Counted from the first letter of the stretch, positions 1 to 9,693 are shown. The stretch is DNA of 59,771 nt from an uncultured Muribaculaceae bacterium (GCA_947386115.1 CANDNO010000008.1:1-59771); one strand, 5' to 3'. Notes: a model not told the origin generated them from the sequence alone. Numbers and translations are program-made.

Positions 1-64
1 ACAAATTGAAAATCAACAAGATAACACCACTCTCACAAAGCCCGCTCGGATCACCTCCCCTCAG

Positions 65-91
65 GGTCACTCCACCGAGTGACCTTTTTTT
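65..91 (+). terminator. Rho-independent terminator of a gene left of the window
   Basis: A 7-bp perfect stem (GGTCACT at 65-71, AGTGACC at 78-84) with a 6-nt loop is followed by seven T residues on the plus strand. It would end a plus-strand transcript entering from outside the window. On the minus strand the T-run precedes the stem, so it does not serve the SusD gene. Confidence 0.75.
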
Positions 92-174
92 CGTAGGATA
101 TAGCGGGCGTGGCGCTTTTGTGGCATGTGGCTCCTAAGGCAGGCGGCAATGCTGTATTTTAGACGGGGGGTGGG

Positions 175-1908
175 TTACCAGCCAGGGAGCTGGTGGAGGT
201 TGGTGTTGCGCTCGAGCTCTACGAGGGGGATGGGCCATTGCTCGTGGCGGGGCTGGTAGGTGCGTGTGTACATGAGATTGCCGAATATGTCGGTGGCGTT
301 GGACACTGATGCCTCGAGGTCGCCCCACCGGCGGAGGTCCCAGTAGCGCTGTCCCTCGCCGGCCAGTTCGTAGGCTCGCTCGCGTTTGATGCGGGTGCGT
401 ATCTCTTCCTTGCCGCTTGCTGCAAGCCATTCGGGGCCGGAGCCGAGTGCCGGCATGCCGGCGCGGGTCCTCACGGCGTTTATCAGCTCGATGGCTTTGT
501 CCCCTTCGCCGGTCTCATTGTAGGCTTCGGCGAGCATGAGCATTACGTCGGCGAGGCGTATGAGCGGGAACTCGTATGGCGTGCGGTTGTATTCGCCCCA
601 GTAGCCGTTGAGATTGCCGGTGGGAATCCATTTGCGCCAGAAGTATGAGTTCCATCCCTCTGAGTTGCGTATGAATGCCATCGCTTCCATGGGGGCGCCC
701 CCTTTCGTCGGGTCGGCGAGAACAAACATCTTGTTCATGGGAACTGAGCCGGCATCAGTGCCCAGGTAGTGTGAATAGGGAGTGATGACGTTTAGACAGA
801 GGCGTGGATCGCGATTCCTGTAGGCGTCCATTACCTTGGTGGTGTCACAGTCGAGCAGGTCGGTAATCTTGGTGCTGCTCTGGTCGATGGCGACGCTCAT
901 ATACCGGCGGCGGGTGTCGGCGCTGCCGTTTTCATAGCCATCAAAGTGGTCGTCCCATCTGAAGGGTGAGCCGTCGGCGTTTTCATACATGTCTACGAAC
1001 CTTGTCGACGGCACGATTCTGTTCCCGGCTATAAGTCGCATAGTCGATTTATTGCCGAAGTATGAGACTATGTCAAGTGCATATCCGGCTACGTTGCCGT
1101 CGATCGACTGGATGGAGAAAATCATTTCGGGACTTGTCGCGCCGTTGTAGAGTCGGAACAATGAATCGTAATCACCGTGCAGCCGGTAGCCGTACTGTGC
1201 GGTGACGTTGAGTGTTATTTCTTCAAAGTCGGCTATCGCTTCGGCCCACTGGTTGTTGTACAGATATACTTTGCCGCGCAGAGCGTAGGCGGCTCCGCGG
1301 GTGATGCGTCCACGGTCGGCGGCCGCGCGGTTTACGGGCAGCAGCGCTATGGCATCGGTGAGGTCGTCGATGATGTGCCGGCGTAATTCATCGGTGGTGG
1401 AGGCGGGCGAGTTGAGGCTGCCGAACTGCTCGTTTATATCACACGATTCATCGTAGTATGGTACTCCGCCCCAGCAGTTGAGCATGCGGAAGTAGGCCAT
1501 GGCCCGCATGAACTTGGCCTCGCCGGTCACGTCGTCGATGATTGTCTTGTCAATGGGCATCTGCGCCACATGGCGTATCACGGTGTTGGCTCTGTGTACG
1601 AGTTCATAGAGGTGTTGCCAGTGATTGGCTACTCCCGAGCTTGACGATGTGAATGTCGAGCCCTGTGCTATATCGGCCCAAGGCGACACCCCGTCGGCGA
1701 TATCGCTGCACATGTCAAATGTGAACTCCATCCCGAAACACCATGGCGCTTTTATGGCATTGTACATTCCTATCGAAGCCTGGCGTGCATGTTCCTCGGT
1801 TTGCCAGAATGTTTTGTCTGACATCTGGTTGGCCGGAGTATAGTCGAGACTTTCACAGCTCCAGGCGGTGATGGCCAGCGCAATTATGTATAATTTTTTC
1901 ATAATCAT
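175..1908 (-). CDS. SusD/RagB-family surface glycan-binding lipoprotein
   Basis: The 577-residue product is an outer-membrane lipoprotein that would cap the SusC-like channel and bind an oligosaccharide or peptide ligand at the cell surface. The N-terminus is a lipoprotein signal peptide with a cysteine near residue 18 (AWSC). Helical TPR-like segments typical of SusD follow, and a C-terminal RagB/SusD part carries the usual RRWGDLE-type and YTRTYQP-type sequences. ATG codons lie at 1908 and 1902; the second gives the more usual short basic start (MKKL). The gene begins 3 bp after the SusC stop, so the two are co-transcribed. Length is normal for the family. The substrate cannot be told because no enzyme genes are adjacent. 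Confidence 0.93.
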   Translation of the reverse strand: MIMKKLYIIALAITAWSCESLDYTPANQMSDKTFWQTEEHARQASIGMYNAIKAPWCFGMEFTFDMCSDIADGVSPWADIAQGSTFTSSSSGVANHWQHLYELVHRANTVIRHVAQMPIDKTIIDDVTGEAKFMRAMAYFRMLNCWGGVPYYDESCDINEQFGSLNSPASTTDELRRHIIDDLTDAIALLPVNRAAADRGRITRGAAYALRGKVYLYNNQWAEAIADFEEITLNVTAQYGYRLHGDYDSLFRLYNGATSPEMIFSIQSIDGNVAGYALDIVSYFGNKSTMRLIAGNRIVPSTRFVDMYENADGSPFRWDDHFDGYENGSADTRRRYMSVAIDQSSTKITDLLDCDTTKVMDAYRNRDPRLCLNVITPYSHYLGTDAGSVPMNKMFVLADPTKGGAPMEAMAFIRNSEGWNSYFWRKWIPTGNLNGYWGEYNRTPYEFPLIRLADVMLMLAEAYNETGEGDKAIELINAVRTRAGMPALGSGPEWLAASGKEEIRTRIKRERAYELAGEGQRYWDLRRWGDLEASVSNATDIFGNLMYTRTYQPRHEQWPIPLVELERNTNLHQLPGW

Positions 1909-1911
1909 AAA

Positions 1912-4900
1912 TCAGAATGATACGTTGATGCCTATTGAATATTGTCTTACCGGCGGATAGCCTACACCGGCGCCGATTTCGGGGTCAAATCCCGGGAACC
2001 GGGTTATAGTGAACAGGTTGTCGATGCTCGTGTATATCTTGAGGTTCTCGACATAGAACTTGCGGGTCAACGTTTTGGGCACGGTATAGCCCAACTGTAT
2101 GTTTTTACACCTCAGGTAGGCCGCGTTGTGCACGAAGGCGTCACTGGCTATGTTGTTCTTGCTGTTGGCATTGTTGCGAAGCACCGGATATTTTGAGTCG
2201 TAACGGTTTTGCGGTGTCCAGGCGTTGTCGGTGATATCTTTGTTGAGCGACTGTCCCATTACGGTTACGAACCTGAAGGCCTGGTTGTTGTAGTAAACGC
2301 TGTGGTTGCCTGTGCCCTGAAACATGGCGCTGAAGTCAAAGCCTTTCCAGCCGGCACCTATCGAGAATCCGAACGTGAGCCTCGGCATGCTGCCGTGACC
2401 TATTTCCACGCGGTCATTGGCGTCAAGCTTTCCGTTGCCGTCGGTGTCGGCAAAGAGCAGGTCGCCGAGCTCGGGCCGCTGGTACGTGGCAAAGTAATCG
2501 GGGTTGCGCTTTACGAGCGAGGCTACATATTCCAGGTCGGCCTCATCGCGCACGATGCGGTCTACTTTCATGACATACAGCTGGTCGATAGGCTTTCCCT
2601 CCTGGGTCTTGTACACACCGTTGATCGACGATACGTCACCTCTGAAACGGGTCACCTTGTTGCTTACAAACGACAGGTTGACACCGGCGTGATAGCTTAC
2701 GTTGCCTATGCGGTCGGCCCACGTGAGGTCGAGTTCAAGACCGCGGTTCTGAACCTCTCCGGCATTCTGGTTCGGCACGGTGCTCGTGCCGTGTTCGAGC
2801 GGTGCCGGCAGAGATATCAGAATTCCTTTGGTGAGTTTGTCATATATATCGATTGATCCGTTTAGACGTCCTTGAAGCACGGTGAAATCAATGCCCGCGT
2901 TGGCCATGTAGGTTTTCTCCCATGACAGCGACGGATTGGACAGCACCGACTGGGCGAAGCCACCGGCGATATTGCCGTTGAGTATATATCCGGCGGTCGA
3001 AAACAGCGACTGATACATGTAGTAGCTCGTGGTGGCATTGTTGCCGAGCGAGCCGTACGATGCTCTCACTTTCAGGTTGTCAAGCCACCTTGATGTCCCG
3101 TTCATGAATGACTCGCGGTTGATGCGCCATCCTGCCGAGACCGACGGGAAATAGCCCCAGCGGTGTCCGGGAGCGAATTTCGAGGAGCCGTCGGCGCGAA
3201 GGTTCACCTCAAGCAAGTATTTATTGTCCCAGTTGAGGTTGACTCGGCCGAAGTATGATCTCATGGCCCACTCGGTGTAGTTGCCGCCCGTGGGACCGTT
3301 GGTGGCGGCCGCGTCGAGCGATGTGAGCGAGTCGTCGATAAGGTCATACTTCATGAACGATTCGTGCTCGTCGCGGTTGTATTCCTGGCTTGCTCCTAAC
3401 AGCACCGATGCCTGCATGCGTCCCGCCGTGAACGAGTAGGATGCGTTGATTTCCGAGGTTCGGTAGGTGTCGGCATAGTTATAGCGGCGTATGTACGTGC
3501 GCACTACGCCCTCCCTGATCAACACCGGACCCTCGGCCGTGAAACGGAATAAGTCGCGGTCGGTGAGGTGCTGCTCGACGCGGCGGTCCCAGTAATTATA
3601 GGTGAAACTGCCTTGAATCGTAAGCCCTTTGACGGGTTGTATGCGGGCATACAGTTTCGTGACCAGTCGGCGGGTGCGGGTAGGGAATTCATCTTTGTAG
3701 AACCACTGTCGTCGGTAAGGATTAAAATTGCTGACATTTTCATCCTCGGGATTCTGTATGCCTCCATACAGTCCGGTCGCAGGGTCGTAAAGCGTCATGC
3801 CGGGAACGGTGTTGAATGCGCCCGAGCCGAATATCACGTCGCCGCCGGCAGCGGCGTTCTCGCTCGACGGGTTATTGGAATCGATGTATCCGAAAGTATT
3901 GGTGCCCACTGTGAGCCACGGTTTTACCGTAATCTCGAGATTGGTGCGCAGCTGGTAGCGCTTGTAATCGGTGTAGTAAATCATGCCGGGATTGTCAATA
4001 AAACCGGCCGAGATATTGTAGCGGGCACGTTTGCCACCGCCGGTGACCGACAGGTTGTGGGTCTGCACTACCGACGGGTTGCGGTAGATGTGATCCTGCC
4101 AGTCGGTGTTGGGGTAGATCGTGGGATTGCGGCCGGCGTCGTTGCGCCACTCATCGATTTTGGCCTGTGAAAACCGTTTGGCCTGGCCGTTTATCTCCAG
4201 CGCCGCATTCTGTATCTCCATGAAGTCGGCATAGTTGGTGACAAGGTTGAGGCGTTTCGCTACGGTCTCGAACGATATGTTTCCGCTGTAAGTGAGTCTT
4301 GGGGCCGATGACGCTCCCGAGCTGGTGGTGATGAGGATGACGCCGTTGGCCGCGCGCGAGCCATAGATGGCCGACGACGCGGCATCTTTGAGCACCGATA
4401 TGCTCTCGATATCACGGGGATTGATGTCGCTGATTGCTATGCCGGTTATACCGTCGACCACCACAAGCGGCGCCGAGTTGTTAAGCGTGCCCTGGCCGCG
4501 TATCGTTATTGCCTGAGCCTCGTAGCCGGGGGTGTTGCCGCCGCTGTTGGTGACAGTGAGGCCCGAGGCCAGTCCGGCGAGGGCGTTGGCGGTGTTTGTC
4601 ACAGGTCGGTCGGCAAGTTCCGAGGCCGTTATAGTCGATACGGCGCCGGTAAGGTCGACCCTGCGCTGGGCCGCGTAGCCCACCACTACAACCTCGTCGA
4701 GCTCCGAGACCGCCGCACACAAGACTATCCTGTAAGGCTTCGAGGGGTCGGTCACTGTCATGTCAATAGGGTGCATGCCTACGTAGGATATGTGCATTAC
4801 GTCACCCTTTTCAGCACCCTTGATTGTAAACGCACCGTTGATATCGGTCGATGTGACCGTCCCGGGCTTCTCCTTGATGCTTATGTTGGCTCCCATGATA

Positions 4901-5055
4901 GGGTCGCCCGACTCGTCGGTAACCGTGCCGGTGACGACAGTGATGCCGGCGTCGTCGTTGCCGGCAGTAGGGCGTGCCGATAATGTCGGTGTTGATATCG
5001 ACAATAATAAGCACGCTGTAAAAGTGATGAATACCTGCAGATGTTTCATGAACAA
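1912..5055 (-). CDS. SusC/RagA-family TonB-linked outer-membrane transporter
   Basis: This 1047-residue protein is the TonB-dependent channel partner of the SusD-like protein. A signal peptide (about 1-27) is followed by a carboxypeptidase-regulatory-like domain (about 38-115), a plug domain with the family sequence GSRAANGVILITT (about 230-245), and a long barrel ending in a typical aromatic C-terminus (INVSF). No extra N-terminal STN signalling domain is seen, so it is unlikely to signal directly through an anti-sigma factor. The start may be the second ATG (MKHLQ). It is the first gene of a two-gene operon. Confidence 0.95.
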   Translation of the reverse strand: MFMKHLQVFITFTACLLLSISTPTLSARPTAGNDDAGITVVTGTVTDESGDPIMGANISIKEKPGTVTSTDINGAFTIKGAEKGDVMHISYVGMHPIDMTVTDPSKPYRIVLCAAVSELDEVVVVGYAAQRRVDLTGAVSTITASELADRPVTNTANALAGLASGLTVTNSGGNTPGYEAQAITIRGQGTLNNSAPLVVVDGITGIAISDINPRDIESISVLKDAASSAIYGSRAANGVILITTSSGASSAPRLTYSGNISFETVAKRLNLVTNYADFMEIQNAALEINGQAKRFSQAKIDEWRNDAGRNPTIYPNTDWQDHIYRNPSVVQTHNLSVTGGGKRARYNISAGFIDNPGMIYYTDYKRYQLRTNLEITVKPWLTVGTNTFGYIDSNNPSSENAAAGGDVIFGSGAFNTVPGMTLYDPATGLYGGIQNPEDENVSNFNPYRRQWFYKDEFPTRTRRLVTKLYARIQPVKGLTIQGSFTYNYWDRRVEQHLTDRDLFRFTAEGPVLIREGVVRTYIRRYNYADTYRTSEINASYSFTAGRMQASVLLGASQEYNRDEHESFMKYDLIDDSLTSLDAAATNGPTGGNYTEWAMRSYFGRVNLNWDNKYLLEVNLRADGSSKFAPGHRWGYFPSVSAGWRINRESFMNGTSRWLDNLKVRASYGSLGNNATTSYYMYQSLFSTAGYILNGNIAGGFAQSVLSNPSLSWEKTYMANAGIDFTVLQGRLNGSIDIYDKLTKGILISLPAPLEHGTSTVPNQNAGEVQNRGLELDLTWADRIGNVSYHAGVNLSFVSNKVTRFRGDVSSINGVYKTQEGKPIDQLYVMKVDRIVRDEADLEYVASLVKRNPDYFATYQRPELGDLLFADTDGNGKLDANDRVEIGHGSMPRLTFGFSIGAGWKGFDFSAMFQGTGNHSVYYNNQAFRFVTVMGQSLNKDITDNAWTPQNRYDSKYPVLRNNANSKNNIASDAFVHNAAYLRCKNIQLGYTVPKTLTRKFYVENLKIYTSIDNLFTITRFPGFDPEIGAGVGYPPVRQYSIGINVSF

Positions 5056-5151
5056 AAGGTTCTAATCGTTTCGGCGGTAAAAGTACGTCGAACGATTCAA
5101 ACCCAAAAGCGAGTGTCAACAGACAGTTGATATGTGATAACGAACGTGCCG

Positions 5152-6030
5152 TCAGTCGGCCTGTATGACCAGGAAGTTGCTCAGGCTCCAGAAACGGGTG
5201 CGGTCGGTGATCGTGAGCAGGCGGTTGTCGCCCTGTGGCGTTATCGAGTAGGAGTCGTCGGGGTGGTTGGTGAGCAGCCGCGCCTTGTGCGACTCGATGG
5301 TGAGCGAGTCGAGCGAGCGCTTGTCGGCGGCGCTGAACATCGTGATGTCATACTCCCCTTCCATGAGTTTTGACCTGCGCAGGAATCCCGTCTCGAGAAT
5401 GTTGTATTTCTTGAGCTGTGACTTTGTCGCAACGATGTAGTAGCAGGCATTGAGCTCGTTCTCCAGGTTGGTAGCGGCGAGCTCGGCCTCGTTGCGCTCC
5501 GAGGTTACAACGCTCACGGTATGGCTGAGCGAGTCAACGGTATCGCTCAGCGAGCCTATGTGCTCATTGGCGGCCGTGAGCTGCGACCTGAGGTTGTTTA
5601 TTTCGCCCGACTGGTGCTCGAGCTGGCGGTGCAGGGCGTTGATAGCGCTTTGAAGCTCATCGTTGTACATTGCCGACTGCTGCAACACCGCCTCGAGCTC
5701 GTTGAGCTGTTGGCGACGATGCCTGAGCGTGTTCTTGATGACATTGATATTGGCTATGATGTTGCCCGACTGCTGCTCTCCTATGGAATCGTGTATGGCC
5801 GGAAGACCCGATTCGAGACGGCGTATCTTCTCCATGTCTTCCGATATGAGTCTCACGAGTTGCATCAGCTTGTCGCGCTCCTCTATGGCCGTGGCCAGCT
5901 CCTGCTTGGATACTTCCAGGAGCGACTGCGGCTTTTCCTGCTGTACCGTGCGTTCACCGCACGATGCCGTGGCGAGCAGCATTAATGTTACAAGTATGGC
6001 GTACGTGATTCTCATTTTTTTACCGGACAT
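5152..6030 (-). CDS. Coiled-coil lipoprotein of unknown function
   Basis: The 292-residue product has a lipoprotein signal peptide (LLATASC, cysteine near residue 24). A long charged helical region (about 30-195) is rich in heptad-spaced Leu, Glu and Gln and is probably a coiled coil. A compact C-terminal part (about 196-292) starts with CYYIVATK and ends with a Trp-containing strand (TRFWSLSNFLVIQAD). The architecture resembles Bacteroidales proteins sometimes named collagen-binding glycoprotein adhesins (Cbp1-like); this is from memory of the family and is uncertain. ATGs at 6030 and 6015 both fit; the second gives MRITYAIL. The gene is transcribed divergently from the LytS-like kinase. Confidence 0.75.
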   Translation of the reverse strand: MSGKKMRITYAILVTLMLLATASCGERTVQQEKPQSLLEVSKQELATAIEERDKLMQLVRLISEDMEKIRRLESGLPAIHDSIGEQQSGNIIANINVIKNTLRHRRQQLNELEAVLQQSAMYNDELQSAINALHRQLEHQSGEINNLRSQLTAANEHIGSLSDTVDSLSHTVSVVTSERNEAELAATNLENELNACYYIVATKSQLKKYNILETGFLRRSKLMEGEYDITMFSAADKRSLDSLTIESHKARLLTNHPDDSYSITPQGDNRLLTITDRTRFWSLSNFLVIQAD

Positions 6031-6044
6031 AACTTTTCAAGTCG

Positions 6045-6052
6045 CAAAGATA
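6045..6052 (-). promoter_or_regulatory. Bacteroidetes -7 box for the coiled-coil lipoprotein
   Basis: TATCTTTG on the minus strand matches the TAnnTTTG consensus. It lies 15 bp upstream of the first ATG, so the leader would be very short. I do not see a clean TTTG at the expected -33 distance. Confidence 0.45.
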
Positions 6053-6135
6053 CTTAAAAATGACAATATTTTCGGGGCAAACGTTCATGAACGACACGAT
6101 TGTGTTAATGAAACACACATGGGGCCGAGACCCGT

Positions 6136-6167
6136 GTTGCACGACTTAAAAAGTTGGGCTATATTTG
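6136..6167 (+). promoter_or_regulatory. Promoter of the lytS-like/lytR-like operon
   Basis: GTTG at 6136-6139, a 20-nt spacer and TATATTTG at 6160-6167 match the Bacteroidetes consensus (TTTG, 19-21 nt, TAnnTTTG). The predicted start of transcription is near 6173, about 23 nt before the ATG at 6196. Confidence 0.65.
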
Positions 6168-6195
6168 TGCCCGAGATAACCTCATAAACACGTCG

Positions 6196-7236
6196 ATGAA
6201 AACATTCCTGACAAAGTCATCACATTATCTCGACCTGATTTTCTATCTGGTTTTCATGCCGTTGCTCGTATTCCTTGGGCCCGCCCACCATTGGATCATC
6301 GAGTGGCCGCTCTTTTTTGTGCTCGATTGTGTGCTTTTGTGCGGCTGCTACATTTATATACGTCGTGCCGGCCTCGCTACAATGTTCATCAGCCGTCGTT
6401 ATGCCCGTATAGCATTGATTCTGTTTACAATGACGGTATGCAACTACGCCCTCACGTTCTGGCCCCACCCAAGTATCGATTTCGTTATCCCGTCGATGAC
6501 CGAGTACCAGACGAGCGTCCGCAACTACAGCGTCGCCCTGAGCCTCTGGCTCATGTTTTTTGCCGTACTGTGCTACGCCTTGACGATATCATTCATCACC
6601 GAGCTTTACAACCAGCAGCTGCTTCGCAAAGACATTGAAATCCAGCGCGACAAGGCTGAGCTTGCAACGTTCAAGGCACAGATCAGCCCCCACTTTCTGT
6701 TTAATACCCTTAACTCGTTGTATAGTCTTGTAATAGGTACATCACAGCAGGCCGAGGATGCGTTCATCAAGTTTACCGAGCTGCTCAAGTACACATACGT
6801 TACAACCGGGAAAGAGACCGTCCCGCTCAGCGACGAGATAGCCTACATACAGAACTATATCGACCTTCAGGCCATACGCCTCAACCGGCACACCGTCATT
6901 GACTGGGCGCATACTGTCGACCGGCCCGATGCCAATGTGCCCCCGATGATCTTTCTTACACTCGTCGAGAACGCATTCAAGTATGGTACATCGACGAGCC
7001 GGGACTGCCGCATCATCATACGCCTCGAGTTGAAACACAACGAATTGCATTTCTATACCCGCAATTCAATCATGAAACACCCCGACGAGTTCCGCACAGA
7101 GGTGCCCGTAGGAATAAGCAACACCCGCGCCCGTCTTGCCGTGCTTTTCGGCAACCGGTTCACCCTTTCCACCCACGAAAAAGAAGGGATATACTACGTT
7201 GACCTTAAAATCAATAATTTAAATATCGAGAAATGA
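6196..7236 (+). CDS. LytS/YehU-type membrane sensor histidine kinase
   Basis: The product of 346 residues has four hydrophobic segments in the first 135 residues, with no large extracytoplasmic domain. A His_kinase domain follows, with the phospho-acceptor His166 in SPHFLFN, and then an HATPase region with the N-box VENAFKYG. This is the LytS/YehU class, which phosphorylates LytTR-type regulators. The ATG at 6196 is preferred to an upstream in-frame ATG at 6154, because the latter lies upstream of and within the predicted promoter. The stop overlaps the next gene by 4 bp, indicating translational coupling with its regulator. Confidence 0.92.
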   Translation: MKTFLTKSSHYLDLIFYLVFMPLLVFLGPAHHWIIEWPLFFVLDCVLLCGCYIYIRRAGLATMFISRRYARIALILFTMTVCNYALTFWPHPSIDFVIPSMTEYQTSVRNYSVALSLWLMFFAVLCYALTISFITELYNQQLLRKDIEIQRDKAELATFKAQISPHFLFNTLNSLYSLVIGTSQQAEDAFIKFTELLKYTYVTTGKETVPLSDEIAYIQNYIDLQAIRLNRHTVIDWAHTVDRPDANVPPMIFLTLVENAFKYGTSTSRDCRIIIRLELKHNELHFYTRNSIMKHPDEFRTEVPVGISNTRARLAVLFGNRFTLSTHEKEGIYYVDLKINNLNIEK

Positions 7237-7922
7237 AACAGTTGTATTGCATAGCTATCGATGACGAACCGTTGGCTCTCGATGTCATAGCCAAGTTTTG
7301 TCAACGTCTTGGCGATGTGAGCCTTGACGTGTTTTCCGATCCCGAAGCGGGCGTGAAAGCAATACGGGAACGAGTGCCCGACGTCGTGTTTCTCGACATT
7401 GAGATGGGCAATGCAAGCGGTCTCACGATAGCCTCGCAGCTCCCTGCCGACTGCTGTTTTATCTTCACGACCGCCTATCTCGACTATGCTTTTGATGGCT
7501 TCAATCTCGATGCTGTCGACTATCTGCACAAACCATTCTCCTATGCGCGGTTTGAAGCGGCCCTGAATAAAGCCCGCCGGCGCGTCGACTATAAGAACGC
7601 ATCGCTGGCGCTCGGCAGCATAACGGTAAAGCAGGAATACAGCAACGTGACAATTCCGCTCGACGATATAGTATATGTCGAGGCGATGGAGGGCTACTCC
7701 AAGATATTCCGCCTCACCGATCGCTGTGTCGTAACGCGTGCAGTGTTGAAAAAACTCAGCCTGATGCTGCCACCCGACAGCTTCGTACGCATCCACCGCT
7801 CATACATCATTTCCCGGTCAAAAGTGCGCAGTTTCAGCCGCCAGGAAGTTACACTCACTACCGGCATAACCCTCCCCGTTGGCCGCCAGTATGCCACCGC
7901 GGTAGCAGCCCTCCTGTCATAA
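7233..7922 (+). CDS. LytTR-family response regulator
   Basis: The 229-residue product has a receiver domain (about 1-115) with acidic pair D10/D11, phospho-acceptor D55 (FLDIEM) and conserved K100 (YLHKPF). A LytTR DNA-binding domain (about 130-229) follows, with the typical RIHRSYI signature. It is the cognate regulator of the overlapping histidine kinase gene. Its targets are not evident; the lrgAB pair at 38-39 kb is a LytSR target in Firmicutes, but that link here is only a thought. Confidence 0.94.
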   Translation: MKQLYCIAIDDEPLALDVIAKFCQRLGDVSLDVFSDPEAGVKAIRERVPDVVFLDIEMGNASGLTIASQLPADCCFIFTTAYLDYAFDGFNLDAVDYLHKPFSYARFEAALNKARRRVDYKNASLALGSITVKQEYSNVTIPLDDIVYVEAMEGYSKIFRLTDRCVVTRAVLKKLSLMLPPDSFVRIHRSYIISRSKVRSFSRQEVTLTTGITLPVGRQYATAVAALLS

Positions 7923-7954
7923 TCTCCGACCCCGACAATCCCCCGAATATGTAA

Positions 7955-7978
7955 AAATGCGGATTCAATTCCGCATTT
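7955..7978 (+). terminator. Terminator-like hairpin after the response regulator
   Basis: A 9-bp perfect stem (AAATGCGGA / TCCGCATTT) with a 6-nt loop lies 33 bp after the stop, followed by CTTATGATTTTT. The T-tract is weak, but the stem is symmetrical and could act in both directions between the convergent genes. Confidence 0.55.
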
Positions 7979-7998
7979 CTTATGATTTTTGCGGAATC

Positions 7999-8030
7999 AA
8001 TTCCTCAAAAATCGCGATTTTTGAGGAATT
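7999..8030. terminator. 32-bp perfect palindrome at the 3' end of the transporter gene
   Basis: The 16-base half site AATTCCTCAAAAATCG is followed at once by its exact reverse complement, giving a loop-free 32-bp palindrome. It overlaps the stop codon (8029-8031) of the minus-strand transporter and also faces the plus-strand regulator. A bidirectional terminator is the simplest reading; a protein-binding site is possible. Confidence 0.55.
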
Positions 8031-9693
8031 AGCAGAAGCAGAGGATGAGCAGCTGGGCGATGACCACGCGGGTGAACATGGCCAGCGGGTACACCGTGGC
8101 GTAGCTTACAGCCGGATTGTCGCCCGGTAGCGTGTCGTTGGCGTAGCCGAGAGCCATAGGGTTGGCCATGGCGCCGCATAGCATGCCACAGGTCGACCCA
8201 TAGTCGAGCCGGGCCCATCTCAGAGCAATCAGGGCCATGATGAGTACCGGCAGGAGGGTGATGATGAATCCCGCTCCTATCCAGATGAGTCCGTCGCCAC
8301 GCATTATCGACTCTACAAAGTGTGCGCCCGCGTCGAGGCCCAGACAGGCCAGATACAGCGACAGGCCTATGCCGCGCAACATCAGGTTGGCGCTTCGGGT
8401 AGTGTAGGTCACGAGGTGGAAGCGCGGGCCGAAACGTCCTATCAGCAATCCTACGACGATAGGTCCGCCGGCGAGGCCAAGCTTCACCGGAGCCGAGATT
8501 CCGGGCACGGCAATGGGGATGGATCCTAACAGCAGTCCGAGCACAATGCCTATGAAGATGGCGGCGAGATTGGGGTCGCGGAGCTTTGTCGCGGTATTGC
8601 CCAGCACCTTTTCTACTTTGGATATCTGGCGCTCCTGTCCCACGACCGTGAGGCGGTCGCCGAGCTGCAGTATCAGGCCCGGCTTGGCCAGAAGCAGTAC
8701 GCCGCTGCGCATCACGCGCGTGATGTTCACGCCATAGCTGTTACGCAGTTTCAGCGACCCAAGCTTACGGCCGTTGAGCTCAGGGCGGGTCACGATGATG
8801 TGGCGCGACGTCAGCGAGCTGTCGATCTTGTTCCAGTCAACGTCGCCCGTATTCCAGTCACGGCTTTCGTGCTCGCCAAAGAGGATAGTGAGCGGGTCGA
8901 CATCTTCGGCAGTCGTTATGACCAGGATTCGGTCGCCGGGAGCAAGCACAGTCTCCGACGTGGGTATGCTTACATCGCCTCCGCGCCATAACCTCGAGAT
9001 GACAAACTCGTGGCCGGGTGACAGCCTGGCTACCTCACACACGCTGCGACCGTAGATAGCCGGATTCTGGACTACGAATGTTGCTATGTAGGTCTCGTCG
9101 TCATCATCGTGCGAGCCATCTACTATATCGCTCGGCCTCACAAACATCTTGCGGGCGATGACCATTGCGAGTATCACGCCTACGACGCCGAGCGGGTAGG
9201 TCACCGCACAGCTCAGTGCGGCACCGTTGGCCGACAGTCCAAGCTGCTGCAAGGCCTGCTGGGCAGCGCCGAGTGACGGCGTGTTGGTGGTGGCTCCGCT
9301 CAGTATGCCGGTCATGTCGCTCATGGGGATGCCGGCTATGTAGCTCAAAGCGATCGCCACACCCGTTCCTAAAAACACGAGCAGCAGGCCCATGATGTTG
9401 AGGCGAACGCCCCCCTTGCGGAACGAGCTGAAAAAGCCGGGGCCCACTTTCAGACCAAGTTCGTAAACGAAAAGCACGAGACCGAAACTCTCGGCATATT
9501 TAAGCATAGCCGGGTCGATCGACAGGCCGAGGTGACCAGCGAGAATGCCTGCGAAGAAAACCCATGTGACACCGAGCGAGATGCCCCACAGTTTTATCTT
9601 ACCAAGTCCCAGTCCCACGGCTATGATTACCGAGATGACGATAACTGCCTGGATGGGCGAATGTTGCATTATGACGCTCTCAAACCATTCCAT
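8029..9693 (-). CDS. AspT/YidE/YbjL-family putative transporter with two TrkA-C domains
   Basis: The 554-residue product has the architecture of the AspT/YidE family: about five N-terminal membrane helices (residues 10-170), two soluble TrkA-C (RCK-C) domains (about 190-275 and 285-375), and about five further helices that repeat the first set. Members exchange dicarboxylates or amino acids; the substrate here is unknown. I place the start at the ATG at 9693 (MEWFESV). A longer reading to 9780 would run into sufS and adds an unlikely Ser/Pro/Arg/Cys-rich N-terminus. The gene starts 10 bp after sufS and probably shares its transcript. Confidence 0.88.
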   Translation of the reverse strand: MEWFESVIMQHSPIQAVIVISVIIAVGLGLGKIKLWGISLGVTWVFFAGILAGHLGLSIDPAMLKYAESFGLVLFVYELGLKVGPGFFSSFRKGGVRLNIMGLLLVFLGTGVAIALSYIAGIPMSDMTGILSGATTNTPSLGAAQQALQQLGLSANGAALSCAVTYPLGVVGVILAMVIARKMFVRPSDIVDGSHDDDDETYIATFVVQNPAIYGRSVCEVARLSPGHEFVISRLWRGGDVSIPTSETVLAPGDRILVITTAEDVDPLTILFGEHESRDWNTGDVDWNKIDSSLTSRHIIVTRPELNGRKLGSLKLRNSYGVNITRVMRSGVLLLAKPGLILQLGDRLTVVGQERQISKVEKVLGNTATKLRDPNLAAIFIGIVLGLLLGSIPIAVPGISAPVKLGLAGGPIVVGLLIGRFGPRFHLVTYTTRSANLMLRGIGLSLYLACLGLDAGAHFVESIMRGDGLIWIGAGFIITLLPVLIMALIALRWARLDYGSTCGMLCGAMANPMALGYANDTLPGDNPAVSYATVYPLAMFTRVVIAQLLILCFC

